DNA from: Bacteroidales bacterium F22
GTDB lineage: Bacteria > Bacteroidota > Bacteroidia > Bacteroidales > Bacteroidaceae
DNA length: 64,000 bases
Reading direction: 5' to 3'
Assembly: GCA_029541985.1 (NCBI GenBank)
Contig: CP095414.1
Coordinates: 186,001 to 250,000 of the forward strand
Below are positions 9,301-17,594 of this stretch, one piece after another. Both the position numbers and the translations under genes were made by a program. Each line of letters starts with the position of its first letter. The first letter of the stretch is position 1. Under the pieces are notes generated by a model that was given only the letters and a program-made list of their open reading frames with translations, was not told where the DNA came from and did not search any database.

Positions 9301-10572
9301 AATGCATTTAAGCACACCTCCGAAGGAGATACTATAACCTTCGATTATGGGATAAATGCAGATGGGCATCTCTTCTTCTCTGTAGAAGACACCGGTCATG
9401 GCATACCCGAAGCTGCGATTGACCATATCTTTGACCGATTCTATCAAGCACAAAATAAAGAAACTATCAATGCAGGAGGAATAGGTATCGGTCTAAGTTT
9501 CTCCAAACGACTCGTATCCCTACACAAAGGAACTATAACAGTACGAAGCAAAGAAGGAATAGGGACCACCTTTACCGTAGTGCTTCCAGTGATGAAACAA
9601 GAAGTAGACCAGGAAGTCATCAAAAGTGAGGAATCAGCATTGAGTGCTATTGAAAGCATCAGTTTGACTGATCAGATAGAACAAAAGGCATATCAATCAG
9701 AATCCTATATAGATGCCGATACCGACTTAGCTTGTTCGGATAATTCATCGCTTGTCGTAGAGGATTACAACCTCACCGACTTAGAACTAGATGCTACTCT
9801 AAAAGAGAAAGTCGTATATCTAGTAGAAGACAATGCCGAGATGCGTCAGTTTATAGAGAGTGTATTGCTCTATGGATTCACTGTGCACAGTTTTAGTGAT
9901 GCACCAAGTTGTCTCGAAGCGCTGAAAAAGACATGGCCTGATATCATCGTCAGTGATGTGATGATGCCTCAGATGGATGGGTATGAATTCTGTCACATAG
10001 TCAAGTCAGATATAAAAACAAGTCACATCCCAGTCGTTTTGCTTACCGCTTGTGGCACATTAGAAGAGAAAGTGAAAGGCGTAGATGAAGGTGCCGATGC
10101 CTATATCTCTAAGCCATTTCATCCAAAATTCCTGCTCAAACGTGTGGCCTCTATTCTTGAAATTCGTGATAAGCTACACGAGAGATATCACTCAGAACTA
10201 CCGACCACCATGCAAGAAGAAAGTAAAGAGGAAAAGTACATGGACTTTCTGCAACAACTCTACCACCTCTTTGACCTCTCCTTGAGTGAAGAAAACGTAG
10301 ACTTTTCCCGTATGGCATTGGACTTAGGGATGAATCGAACTCATTTCTATCAACAAGTAAAAGACTCCACTGGGGATACCCCTTTCGAGTTGCTTAAGAA
10401 ACATAGGATTAAACGTGCAGCAGAATATCTGCTAAATGGAGAGAGCGTATCCAACGCAAGTTTGAGTACTGGATTTAAGAGCCGAACCCATTTTACCAAA
10501 GTGTTTAAAGAAACCTACGGTGTCTCACCTAGTAAATACGCTCAACACATAAAGTCTCAAATCTCGGACTAA
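6358..10572 (+). CDS. Hybrid two-component system regulator (sensor kinase, receiver and AraC-type DNA binding in one chain)
   Basis: This is a one-protein sensor-regulator typical of Bacteroides PULs. An N-terminal signal or anchor precedes a periplasmic two-propeller sensor with at least eight Reg_prop-type repeats (such as YIWIATYDGLQRYDG, QLWIGTDTQGVYIVD) and a Y_Y_Y domain. A membrane helix follows at about 808-831. The cytoplasmic part has a HisKA box with His865 (ISHELKTPLT), HATPase motifs (NNLLNNAFKHT, DTGHGIP, GIGIGLS), a receiver with Asp1200 (VSDVMMPQMDG), and a C-terminal AraC-type HTH of about 100 residues. I start at the ATG giving MKIKISNPSF; a TTG 51 bases upstream would add an unlikely 17-residue leader. 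It most likely senses an imported oligosaccharide in the periplasm and activates the PUL. Which operons it controls is inferred from proximity. Confidence 0.95.
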   Translation: MKIKISNPSFRVIFSLSIILNAILFNNSIEAREVFIPNELRHITIADGLIHNGVGDIVVGPKGYIWIATYDGLQRYDGKSFKTYKNTTEKSILPTNRIRRFSMTPDSVLWIGTDKGVAIYNQPMDSFTILPKISNSKLSGFPKKIKRIISMKAYNRMICALENGGDIWQYDLQGNPVTRHELIGSSPTMFVSDGEIFDDEHILWCTSHGVIMYDIVTGESKLIFAMSDIAYSIVKVSKDQWIVSHSNGIQLLNISLIGKEKKVRCTKITHWLLGDTSVRTLYVDSHFVWVGTFNDGVIFLDKQALLQGKVKKYGHLFHARRISKIFKSGQDYVWVTTFDDGIFQMSYQPVEFKAPTENKVTDFLNEKLLTQLTPWDSSTVLMRNGNGKVMLYDTEAKKQVSLPKMMRKIDHISSVCKVDQEKVWVQDGNIIYKLNLQSGTTHKYTLPKRVSNYLFLPIQQPIQANTLWLENKTNLCRLEYNPKSDRFTIEYLTSNPSFDTRVTSHIRSTYYDKRHQQLWIGTDTQGVYIVDLVKGQHLRDLHIRHLKGEGHKNRSLPSDFVSSVVGNSTIGLWVGTEQGGICQVNRPKWKIENQLTEKDGLCNDVIKAMQIDKKDRIWIGTNVGLSCLDPRTNKLVNYDLNDGLPFLDFQYESCQLSNGKIIMSGGHSICIFSPENLPETLPMPNFVFGELVLLNKPIQVGEKIHDRILLKEQLSELEQLNLKYNENILSIDLNVLDYRFKHTSEVKYQLLPLSREWVQLPKGQDRISLSGLNPNHYTLRVKISDSKGNWSDIKSLSINIARAPWDTWWAWTIYIVFFASIIYALLMFILRLQKLRYKVFQEERELEQAHELNEAKSRYFTNISHELKTPLTLISAPVQILMNQFRSNESVRDKLRIVERQSKKMLQLINMAHGEELDQANLLERHDSIFMVNRFVLELIPDFFFIAQVEGKHLHIRNADQHLYIQADHSQLETIINNLLNNAFKHTSEGDTITFDYGINADGHLFFSVEDTGHGIPEAAIDHIFDRFYQAQNKETINAGGIGIGLSFSKRLVSLHKGTITVRSKEGIGTTFTVVLPVMKQEVDQEVIKSEESALSAIESISLTDQIEQKAYQSESYIDADTDLACSDNSSLVVEDYNLTDLELDATLKEKVVYLVEDNAEMRQFIESVLLYGFTVHSFSDAPSCLEALKKTWPDIIVSDVMMPQMDGYEFCHIVKSDIKTSHIPVVLLTACGTLEEKVKGVDEGADAYISKPFHPKFLLKRVASILEIRDKLHERYHSELPTTMQEESKEEKYMDFLQQLYHLFDLSLSEENVDFSRMALDLGMNRTHFYQQVKDSTGDTPFELLKKHRIKRAAEYLLNGESVSNASLSTGFKSRTHFTKVFKETYGVSPSKYAQHIKSQISD

Positions 10573-10672
10573 GAGATAGCTATTCTGTATGGAGAGTGTC
10601 ATTTATGCGTCCGTATGGATGAAAAGATACACATTAAAAACGACTAGAGACAGCATTTAGCTCAATTGAATA

Positions 10673-10680
10673 TACATTTG
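10673..10680 (+). promoter_or_regulatory. -7 promoter element before the GH110-sulfatase genes
   Basis: TACATTTG matches TAnnTTTG and lies 34 bases upstream of the first GH110 gene, in a 142-base gap after the hybrid sensor. The next five genes are closely spaced, so this could start a five-gene transcript separate from the regulator. Confidence 0.5.
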
Positions 10681-10714
10681 CATTGTAGATAACCTATTAA
10701 AACATAATACTACG

Positions 10715-12625
10715 ATGTACAATATTCAGATTAAGAAAATGCTGTCTATCTGTTTGCTGCTGGTTCCATTCTCACTATGGGGAGCCAGTACTCATCAGAT
10801 ACATATAGACACTTCGGTTGCCAAAGACGCTACTCAAGCAGTATGGAAAGCCTTGCAATCAGCCCGTGTACAAACAAATACGACAATAGACTTTGCTCCA
10901 GGGACCTATCATTTCTATCCAGACAAAGCATTTGAGAAATACCTATACATATCCAATCATGACGACCATTTATCCCGGATAGCATTTCCTATACATCACC
11001 TATCAGGATTGGTCATCAATGGCAACGGATCACGATTCATCATGCACGGAGTGATTATTCCATTCCTTGTCGAAGAAAGTTCCGACGTCATCCTCAAGAA
11101 TCTAACTATTGATTGGAGTAATCCATTCCATTCCCAAGGCGTCGTGACCGCCGTCAATGAGAAAGCAAGAACTTTTGATATTTCATTTTCTAAAGACTAC
11201 CCCTACGAGATTCGTGACGGTAAGATTGTCTTTATAAAAGAATATTACACTCATGATATCAATCAGGCCATCTTTTTCGATTCGATAACCAGAGGTCCAT
11301 TGTTCAAAACCGAACTGATGTCGCCTATCCAAACCCAAGAAAAGAAAGCCATTCGATATTGCCCCGATGGGACACGCATTCAATACCCATATCCAATAGA
11401 TAAGCAAGAGACCATCTTTCGAGACATGGGCAGTAGTATGCGTGCTCCTATTCAGCAACTCAAACCAGGGGTGATACGCATCAGTAAACACAAAAAGCAA
11501 CTCCCTCCAGTCGGTGCGATATTCGTCTGCAAAGGCCGTCAAGATTTCAACCGAATAGCCCCAGCCATCTTCTTGCTTAAGACTCACGATACGATACTTC
11601 AAGATGTGACGATCAATCATGCAGGCGGCATGGGTATCTTAGGTCAAAATTCAGAAAATATATCATTAGACAAAGTAACGATTACTCCCAGCGGAAATCG
11701 TATCATCTCTACGACTGCTGATGCAAGTCATTTTGTAGGCTGTAGAGGAACAATCCGATTGAATCACTGTCTCTTTGAGAACCAATTAGACGATGCTTTG
11801 AACGTCCATGGTACCTATCAAGTCGTACAAGACCATCTTTCGGATACCGTCATCGGTTCCCGCCTAGGGCATTTCCAACAATTAGGATTCACCCTTGCCC
11901 AAGCAGGCGACACTATAGGCTTTGTCCGCATAGACGAATCTTTTACGCCCTATGCTCAAGCGATAGTAAAGAAAGTAACCTCAATCAATGGACGCTACCA
12001 GCAGATTGAATTTACCAAACCACTACCTCAAGAAATTCAACTAGGAGACCTGATGGAAAATCTGACAGCCTATCCATCTTTACTTGTCGAGAACTCTCGA
12101 TTTCAGCACAATAGGGCACGCGGATTACTCCTTTCTACTCCTAAGCAAACCATCGTAAGGAATTGTTATTTTGAGAATGAGATGGACGGAATCCTGATGC
12201 CTGTCGAAAATAGCAAATGGTTTGAATCAGGAAGTGCTTGCAATGTTCTGATAGAGCATAACACCTTTAAGAATTGTGCTACCTTAGGAACTCGTCGAGC
12301 AGTGATACGATTCTCCACTGATGGAGATAATCCAGCTGTAGCCTTTAGGAACATAACGATCCGTGACAATCTCTTTGATCAATATGACAACCTTATCATG
12401 AGCGTGACCAACGTAGACGGATTACACTTCGAAGACAATGTGATAAAGACAAACGACATCTATCCCGCACTCTTTCCTGAATCTCCAGCTATAGAGCTAG
12501 AGAAGAGTACACACATATACTTTAAGGGAAACGATTATCAAGGTAGAGCATCGCAAGTCATAGAAGAGATCAATCCCGACCACAGCTATCAGCACTTTAT
12601 TCAATATACAGACACACATAAATAA
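10715..12625 (+). CDS. GH110 family alpha-1,3-galactosidase-like enzyme (first copy)
   Basis: A signal peptide (cut near LWGAS) precedes a long right-handed beta-helix. The family signature is a TADASHF stretch followed by QLDDALNVHGTY. The Asp residues at 336, 359 and 360 have the same 23- and 24-residue spacing as the three active-site Asp I recall for a marine GH110 enzyme (321, 344, 345). GH110 enzymes are inverting exo-galactosidases cutting terminal alpha-1,3-galactose, including blood-group B and Gal-alpha-1,3-Gal types. In this locus it would remove alpha-1,3-linked galactose units that lack the 3,6-anhydro bridge, as found in lambda- or hybrid carrageenan. It is followed 9 bases later by a second GH110, implying tandem duplication and co-translation. 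The substrate is inferred from context. Confidence 0.85.
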   Translation: MYNIQIKKMLSICLLLVPFSLWGASTHQIHIDTSVAKDATQAVWKALQSARVQTNTTIDFAPGTYHFYPDKAFEKYLYISNHDDHLSRIAFPIHHLSGLVINGNGSRFIMHGVIIPFLVEESSDVILKNLTIDWSNPFHSQGVVTAVNEKARTFDISFSKDYPYEIRDGKIVFIKEYYTHDINQAIFFDSITRGPLFKTELMSPIQTQEKKAIRYCPDGTRIQYPYPIDKQETIFRDMGSSMRAPIQQLKPGVIRISKHKKQLPPVGAIFVCKGRQDFNRIAPAIFLLKTHDTILQDVTINHAGGMGILGQNSENISLDKVTITPSGNRIISTTADASHFVGCRGTIRLNHCLFENQLDDALNVHGTYQVVQDHLSDTVIGSRLGHFQQLGFTLAQAGDTIGFVRIDESFTPYAQAIVKKVTSINGRYQQIEFTKPLPQEIQLGDLMENLTAYPSLLVENSRFQHNRARGLLLSTPKQTIVRNCYFENEMDGILMPVENSKWFESGSACNVLIEHNTFKNCATLGTRRAVIRFSTDGDNPAVAFRNITIRDNLFDQYDNLIMSVTNVDGLHFEDNVIKTNDIYPALFPESPAIELEKSTHIYFKGNDYQGRASQVIEEINPDHSYQHFIQYTDTHK

Positions 12626-12634
12626 TTATCAATA

Positions 12635-14485
12635 ATGAAAAGACAGTATTTATCCATCCTAAATAGAAAAGCAGGGCATTTTTGGTTTATGGTTCTCTTT
12701 TTGGTGGGATTTTCTTTGACTCTCTCTGCTAGTGAAACGAAAGTAATCCATTTCAGTCCTCGTCAAGGTGTCGATATGACACCGATAATAAAACGAGCAA
12801 TCAACCAGTCACGGAAACAAAATCTTCATCTTATCTTTGCTCCTGGTAACTATTATTTCAAACCAAACTTTGCTTATGCACGTTACGAAGCCATCATTAA
12901 TCATGACAATGGTTTGAAGAAGATTATCTTTCCAATTCAAAATAGAGAGGAAGTAACCATCGAAAGCGAAGGAGCCGAATTCTATTTTCATGGACGTGTG
13001 ATGCCCTTTCAATTTACCGATTGTAAGAAGGTAACTGTGGAAGGAATACGTATTCATTGGGATATCCCTTTCCTCTTTTCCGGAGAAGTGATGGCTATCA
13101 ATGCACAAGAAGGATGGCGTGATATTAAACCTGTCGATGACAAAGGCAAATGGGTGGTCCGTAAAGGAAGACTCTATTGGCCAAATATCGATGGCTTCAA
13201 TTTTACAGAACTTGGTCAGAGCCTTGCATTTACAAAAGATACCAAAAGACCCGTAGATATGGCCTATGGTTTCACTAGTCATGAGACCAAAGTGGAGAAA
13301 CGACCAGGCGGTATATTAAGAATCTATGAAAAATTAGCGCATTATCCACCAGTGGGAAGTATTCTAAACAGCAAAGGAGATAAAGAACACGACAGATATG
13401 CACCAGCTTTTAGAGCTGTACGCAGTAGCAATATCTTATTCAAGAATGTAGTCGTCCACCATGCACTTGGTATGGGCTATTTATTTGAATTCTGTGATCA
13501 TATCACTCTAGACAGCTGCAGTGTACTCTTAGAAAAAGACAGTCCCAATGTGGTCTCATCGACAGCTGATGCAACCCACTTTGCAAACTGTAAAGGAGAC
13601 ATACTTCTCGACCATTGTCATTTCGAGAACATGCTCGATGACGGTACCAATGTTCATGGTACCTACGTATCAGTAATCAAAACGATGAAACAAAACAAGG
13701 TACGTGTCGCCTTGATGCACGAAGAACAGTTAGGCGGTACTTTCGCACAAGTAGGCGACACGCTATGGGTTATCCACCAGCCAAATCCAGACAGGATGAA
13801 AGAAACTGTAGTCGTGAAGAAAATCACTAAGATCAACGAAAAATACCAAGACATCACACTTGATAAGTCATTGAACCAATTGCTTCGACCAGGTGATTTA
13901 TTTGAAAACAAAACCTGGAATCCTACTTTTACCATGAGTCATTGTGTGATTCGTGACCATAGAGCGCGCAACGTCATCATCAAGACACCTAAGCGAATCG
14001 TGATCGAAGACAATGACTTCTCATCCATGATGTCTAGCATATTGCTCCGTGGTGAATCCTTTTATTGGTTTGAATCAGGAGCAGTAACCGACGTTTTGAT
14101 TCGAAACAATCATTTTACTCATTCTGCTACTTGTGCAGCACCTCATGCTATTCTATACGTGACACCACGACTAGGAAAGGAATATGATGCACATGCAATT
14201 TATGACAGAAATATTCGATTTGTAGACAATGTGATTGAGAACTATCAACCACGAATTATCTGGGCATACAATGTAGATGGTTTGACAGTCAAGGGAAATA
14301 AGATTACTCAGACCCATGAGTCAGAATCAAGTCAAGGAGATGCTCCATTATTTGAGTTGCACGATTGCGCACATGTTCGTATTGAGAACAACACTTATCT
14401 AGGATCTCACGCCGAGATTATCGAGTCAGATGCTGCGACTAAGAAAACACTTTTATTTAAAAATAATTCGATTAATCGTCCCTAA
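12635..14485 (+). CDS. GH110 family alpha-1,3-galactosidase-like enzyme (second copy)
   Basis: This is a diverged paralogue of the preceding gene with the same architecture: a signal peptide (cut near TLSAS), then a beta-helix with TADATHF and MLDDGTNVHGTY. The catalytic-type Asp residues are 312, 335 and 336, with spacing identical to the first copy. The opening of the helix (APGNYYFKPNFAYARYEAIINHDNG) aligns closely with APGTYHFYPDKAFEKYLYISNHDDH of its neighbour, but much of the middle differs. The pair probably splits the work, for example acting on sulfated versus unsulfated or differently substituted alpha-galactosides. It is predicted periplasmic and is followed 35 bases later by a sulfatase, which fits concerted action on the same oligosaccharide. 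Confidence 0.84.
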   Translation: MKRQYLSILNRKAGHFWFMVLFLVGFSLTLSASETKVIHFSPRQGVDMTPIIKRAINQSRKQNLHLIFAPGNYYFKPNFAYARYEAIINHDNGLKKIIFPIQNREEVTIESEGAEFYFHGRVMPFQFTDCKKVTVEGIRIHWDIPFLFSGEVMAINAQEGWRDIKPVDDKGKWVVRKGRLYWPNIDGFNFTELGQSLAFTKDTKRPVDMAYGFTSHETKVEKRPGGILRIYEKLAHYPPVGSILNSKGDKEHDRYAPAFRAVRSSNILFKNVVVHHALGMGYLFEFCDHITLDSCSVLLEKDSPNVVSSTADATHFANCKGDILLDHCHFENMLDDGTNVHGTYVSVIKTMKQNKVRVALMHEEQLGGTFAQVGDTLWVIHQPNPDRMKETVVVKKITKINEKYQDITLDKSLNQLLRPGDLFENKTWNPTFTMSHCVIRDHRARNVIIKTPKRIVIEDNDFSSMMSSILLRGESFYWFESGAVTDVLIRNNHFTHSATCAAPHAILYVTPRLGKEYDAHAIYDRNIRFVDNVIENYQPRIIWAYNVDGLTVKGNKITQTHESESSQGDAPLFELHDCAHVRIENNTYLGSHAEIIESDAATKKTLLFKNNSINRP

Positions 14486-14520
14486 AAAGACGTATTAATT
14501 CATATATTATACTCGTTATT

Positions 14521-15987
14521 ATGAAAAAACAATTTGTTCAATCAACTGTAAAGATGCTATGTCTTTCAGCTATAGGTATGCCAGCTATAGCTTCGAACCA
14601 TGTGGACATGCAAAAAACGAAAGAGACCTCTTCCGAGGCCAAACCCAATATCGTGATGCTCTTCGTCGATGATTTAGGATGGACTAGTTTGGGGTATAAA
14701 AGTCCTGAACTTCACACACCCAATATCGATGCGCTAAAGAACCAAGGGATGTATTTCTCTAGAGCTTATGTATCTACTGCCACTTCTAGTCCTAGTAGAG
14801 CATCATTATATACTGGAAAAGAAGCCGTACGTTGCGGATTTGTTCGACATATTCCAGATAATCCCGAGCGTTTACCTTATAATTATTGGACTACAGATCC
14901 CGGAGATATGCCTTCACGTAATTGGATGCGACTAGATGAGATTACCTATGCAGAACGTCTGAGAGAAGTGGGGTATTACAATTATTTCATCGGAAAATGG
15001 CATCTTGGCTTCGAGCCCTACTTGCCGGTTCATCAAGGATGGGATGCTCAATATGGTACAGGTGAACAAGGACATCCTAAGCACTATATCGCGCCATTCT
15101 TTGGGCAAGGGAATCCACTTCCTCAGTTTACCCATCAAGAATATCTTACCGATGTACTTACCGATGAGGCAGTCCATTTCCTAACCACAAGCGATAGTAA
15201 GCAACCTTTTATGCTTAACCTATCTTACTACACCGTACATGGTCCTCATCAAGGACGTCCAGACTTAGTCGCTCGCTATAAGAAAGAAGGACTCACTGGC
15301 GCCTATGCTCAGTTTGCAGCAATGGTTACTGCACTAGATGAATCCGTAGGACGTATTCGTGAAGCATTGGAAAAGGCTGGATTGGCAGACAATACCATCA
15401 TCATATTCACTTCAGATCAAGGTGGTGCCTTCAGCAATGCACCATTGCGAGGAGGTAAGATGGGAGGAGATACCCTAGCAGAAGGCGGTAGTCGAGTGCC
15501 ATTGATTATTTACGACCCAATGATGAACCTCGCAGGTCAGACTTGTGATACCCCTGTGATGACCTATGACTTGTACCCTACAATCATGGAGCTGGCTGAG
15601 AAGGCGCCTTGCCACGACAAACAGATTGATGGTGTCAGTCTGATACCGTTACTAAAAGGACAGTCAATAGCCAAACGAGACCTATTTATGATTAGAAGTT
15701 ATGAAGACCAAAACGATGCTATTATAGATGGAGCATGGAAACTAATCAAATATCGTAGTGGGAAACTCCAACTCTACAACGTAGTCGATGACATCAGTGA
15801 GACAAAGAACCTCATCGACCAATATCCAGACAAGAAAGCAAGCATGTTGAAACGACTTGAACGTTGGGAAAGAGAAGCAATCCCTTGTGAATTGTTGAAA
15901 AATCAGCATGACAGAGCCAATTGGGGCGGGCCAACTGGAAAGGTGAAGCCAAGACAACCTCTATCCAAAGGCATGAAGTCAAAATAA
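14521..15987 (+). CDS. Exported S1-family sulfatase, serine type
   Basis: A type I sulfatase with signal peptide (cut near AIAS-N). The N-terminal metal site appears as FVDDLGW and the maturation motif as Ser89-Ser-Pro-Ser-Arg93, so Ser89 would be oxidised to formylglycine by an anaerobic (radical SAM) maturase. The GKWHLG stretch and TSDQGG metal-binding region are also present. The C-terminal sub-domain is complete (IIDGAWKLIKYRSGKLQLYN). At 488 residues it is full length. Its position behind two GH110 galactosidases suggests it removes a sulfate ester from galactose or anhydrogalactose in periplasmic oligosaccharides. I cannot assign the S1 subfamily or the position of the ester from reading alone. 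Confidence 0.9.
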   Translation: MKKQFVQSTVKMLCLSAIGMPAIASNHVDMQKTKETSSEAKPNIVMLFVDDLGWTSLGYKSPELHTPNIDALKNQGMYFSRAYVSTATSSPSRASLYTGKEAVRCGFVRHIPDNPERLPYNYWTTDPGDMPSRNWMRLDEITYAERLREVGYYNYFIGKWHLGFEPYLPVHQGWDAQYGTGEQGHPKHYIAPFFGQGNPLPQFTHQEYLTDVLTDEAVHFLTTSDSKQPFMLNLSYYTVHGPHQGRPDLVARYKKEGLTGAYAQFAAMVTALDESVGRIREALEKAGLADNTIIIFTSDQGGAFSNAPLRGGKMGGDTLAEGGSRVPLIIYDPMMNLAGQTCDTPVMTYDLYPTIMELAEKAPCHDKQIDGVSLIPLLKGQSIAKRDLFMIRSYEDQNDAIIDGAWKLIKYRSGKLQLYNVVDDISETKNLIDQYPDKKASMLKRLERWEREAIPCELLKNQHDRANWGGPTGKVKPRQPLSKGMKSK

Positions 15988-16008
15988 GCTATACCATCCA
16001 TAGAACAA

Positions 16009-17574
16009 ATGAAAACAACAATGAAAAAAGGACCCTTCTATTCCATTTTAGCGACTTTAGCGTTGGGCGGTAATTCTCTGACGATTCAAGCTGCTCAAAA
16101 GAAAGAGACTCATCAATCTCAACGTCCCAATATATTATGGGTGATGGCAGAAGATATGGGTCACGACCTAAGCTGCTATGGTATGCCCAATGTCAAGACA
16201 CCAGTATTAGACAAGATGGCTTCTGAAGGCATACAATATGTCCATGCCTTCTGTTCTAATCCAATCAGTTCTCCTAGTCGTTCGGGAATGATGACAGGAA
16301 TTCATCAGACGATTATCGACGCACACAATCACAGAAGTAACCGAGATAAACCACTCCCACAAGATGTCAAACCATTTACTTATTACCTCCGTAAAGTAGG
16401 GTATACATGTATCTTAGGAAATGAGCAAGTATTTTCCAAAGGACGTAAAATAGATTGCAATTTCAAGACCGAACCTATTGGTCCTTATGATGGAGTGACC
16501 CATTTTGGTCTCTTCGATAAATACGACCATTTCAGCAAAGCAGATCAACCTTTCTTTGCGCAGATACAACTCAAAGTGACTCATCGAGGCGACTGGTGGA
16601 AGTCCATTACTCAAGCATCCAAGCATCCGGTAGACCCAAAGACAGTAGTGATGCCGCCTTACTTGGCCGATGCGCCGAAAGTACGTAAGCAATGGGCTAG
16701 TTATTTGGATCAAGTGGAACATATGGACATGGAGATGGGGTTACTCTTGACACAGCTTAAGAAGGAACATCTATTGGACAATACCATTATCTTCTTTATC
16801 GGAGATAACGGTCGTTGTGATATCCGTGGCAAAGGATGTCTCTGGAATGCCGGCCTAGAAGTTCCGATGATAGCATGGGGTAAGAATGTCCCTCACTTGC
16901 TCGATACTCAGATGCGCAGTACCTTAGATATCACGGCTACTATATTGCAGCTAGCCCATGCAGAGATGCCAGCTAACTTGACAGGTCATCCGCTCTTTGA
17001 TAACCAAGGAAACATAGACGCAGGAGATAGCTATGAGTACGGAGCTCGTGACGACTGGGATGAAGCCATCGACTGTATACGTTCGATAGCTACCAACCGC
17101 TTCAAGTATATCCGAAACTATATGCCTCAAGTCGGCTGGGACCAACACCAGCAATATCTTGAATTTCATCGTCCCGATGTGCATGTGATGCGAACTCTCA
17201 AGCAAGAAGGAAAATTGAACAGTGCTCAGTTACAATTCTTTGCAGACCATAAACCATATGAGGAACTCTATGACCTGATGAGCGACCCTTATGAATTGCA
17301 TAATCTAGCAGAAGATCCTACTTATAGAGACACCCTCTTGGTGATGCGTAAGCATATGGACCAATGGCAAGCAACCCACCGTGATTGTGGGCTTGAAGAC
17401 AGAACCGCTAGGCATCCTTCGCCAGCTACAGGCATCGTCCAATGGGTACAAGAGAAACATCCAGAGCAATGGAAAGCATTGCAACGAGGAGAAATCTGTG
17501 AGCATTACAAAGATTGGATGATGGAGATGAAATCAGCCAAGAAGAAAGCTTCAAAATCAGAAAAGAAACAATAA
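16009..17574 (+). CDS. Exported S1-family sulfatase, serine type, with a Glu-Asp metal motif
   Basis: Signal peptide (cut near IQAA), then WVMAEDMGHD, where the usual Asp-Asp metal pair is Glu48-Asp49. The maturation motif is Ser87-Ser-Pro-Ser-Arg91. A FIGDNGRCDIRGKG stretch supplies the second half of the metal and sulfate site. The overall pattern (AED near the N-terminus, short NEQVFSKG in place of GKWHLG) recalls the sulfatases related to heparan N-sulfatase, but in this galactan locus a galactose or anhydrogalactose sulfate is a more likely target. The C-terminus is rich in Lys and Glu (KSAKKKASKSEKKQ). It is 21 bases downstream of the previous sulfatase and 20 before the next, forming a three-sulfatase cassette. 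Confidence 0.87.
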   Translation: MKTTMKKGPFYSILATLALGGNSLTIQAAQKKETHQSQRPNILWVMAEDMGHDLSCYGMPNVKTPVLDKMASEGIQYVHAFCSNPISSPSRSGMMTGIHQTIIDAHNHRSNRDKPLPQDVKPFTYYLRKVGYTCILGNEQVFSKGRKIDCNFKTEPIGPYDGVTHFGLFDKYDHFSKADQPFFAQIQLKVTHRGDWWKSITQASKHPVDPKTVVMPPYLADAPKVRKQWASYLDQVEHMDMEMGLLLTQLKKEHLLDNTIIFFIGDNGRCDIRGKGCLWNAGLEVPMIAWGKNVPHLLDTQMRSTLDITATILQLAHAEMPANLTGHPLFDNQGNIDAGDSYEYGARDDWDEAIDCIRSIATNRFKYIRNYMPQVGWDQHQQYLEFHRPDVHVMRTLKQEGKLNSAQLQFFADHKPYEELYDLMSDPYELHNLAEDPTYRDTLLVMRKHMDQWQATHRDCGLEDRTARHPSPATGIVQWVQEKHPEQWKALQRGEICEHYKDWMMEMKSAKKKASKSEKKQ

Positions 17575-17594
17575 CCCACTAAAAGAATTCTATA

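Noticed and set aside
11183..11620. 145-residue open frame opposite the first GH110 gene
   Set aside because: A shadow frame with no start context or family resemblance.
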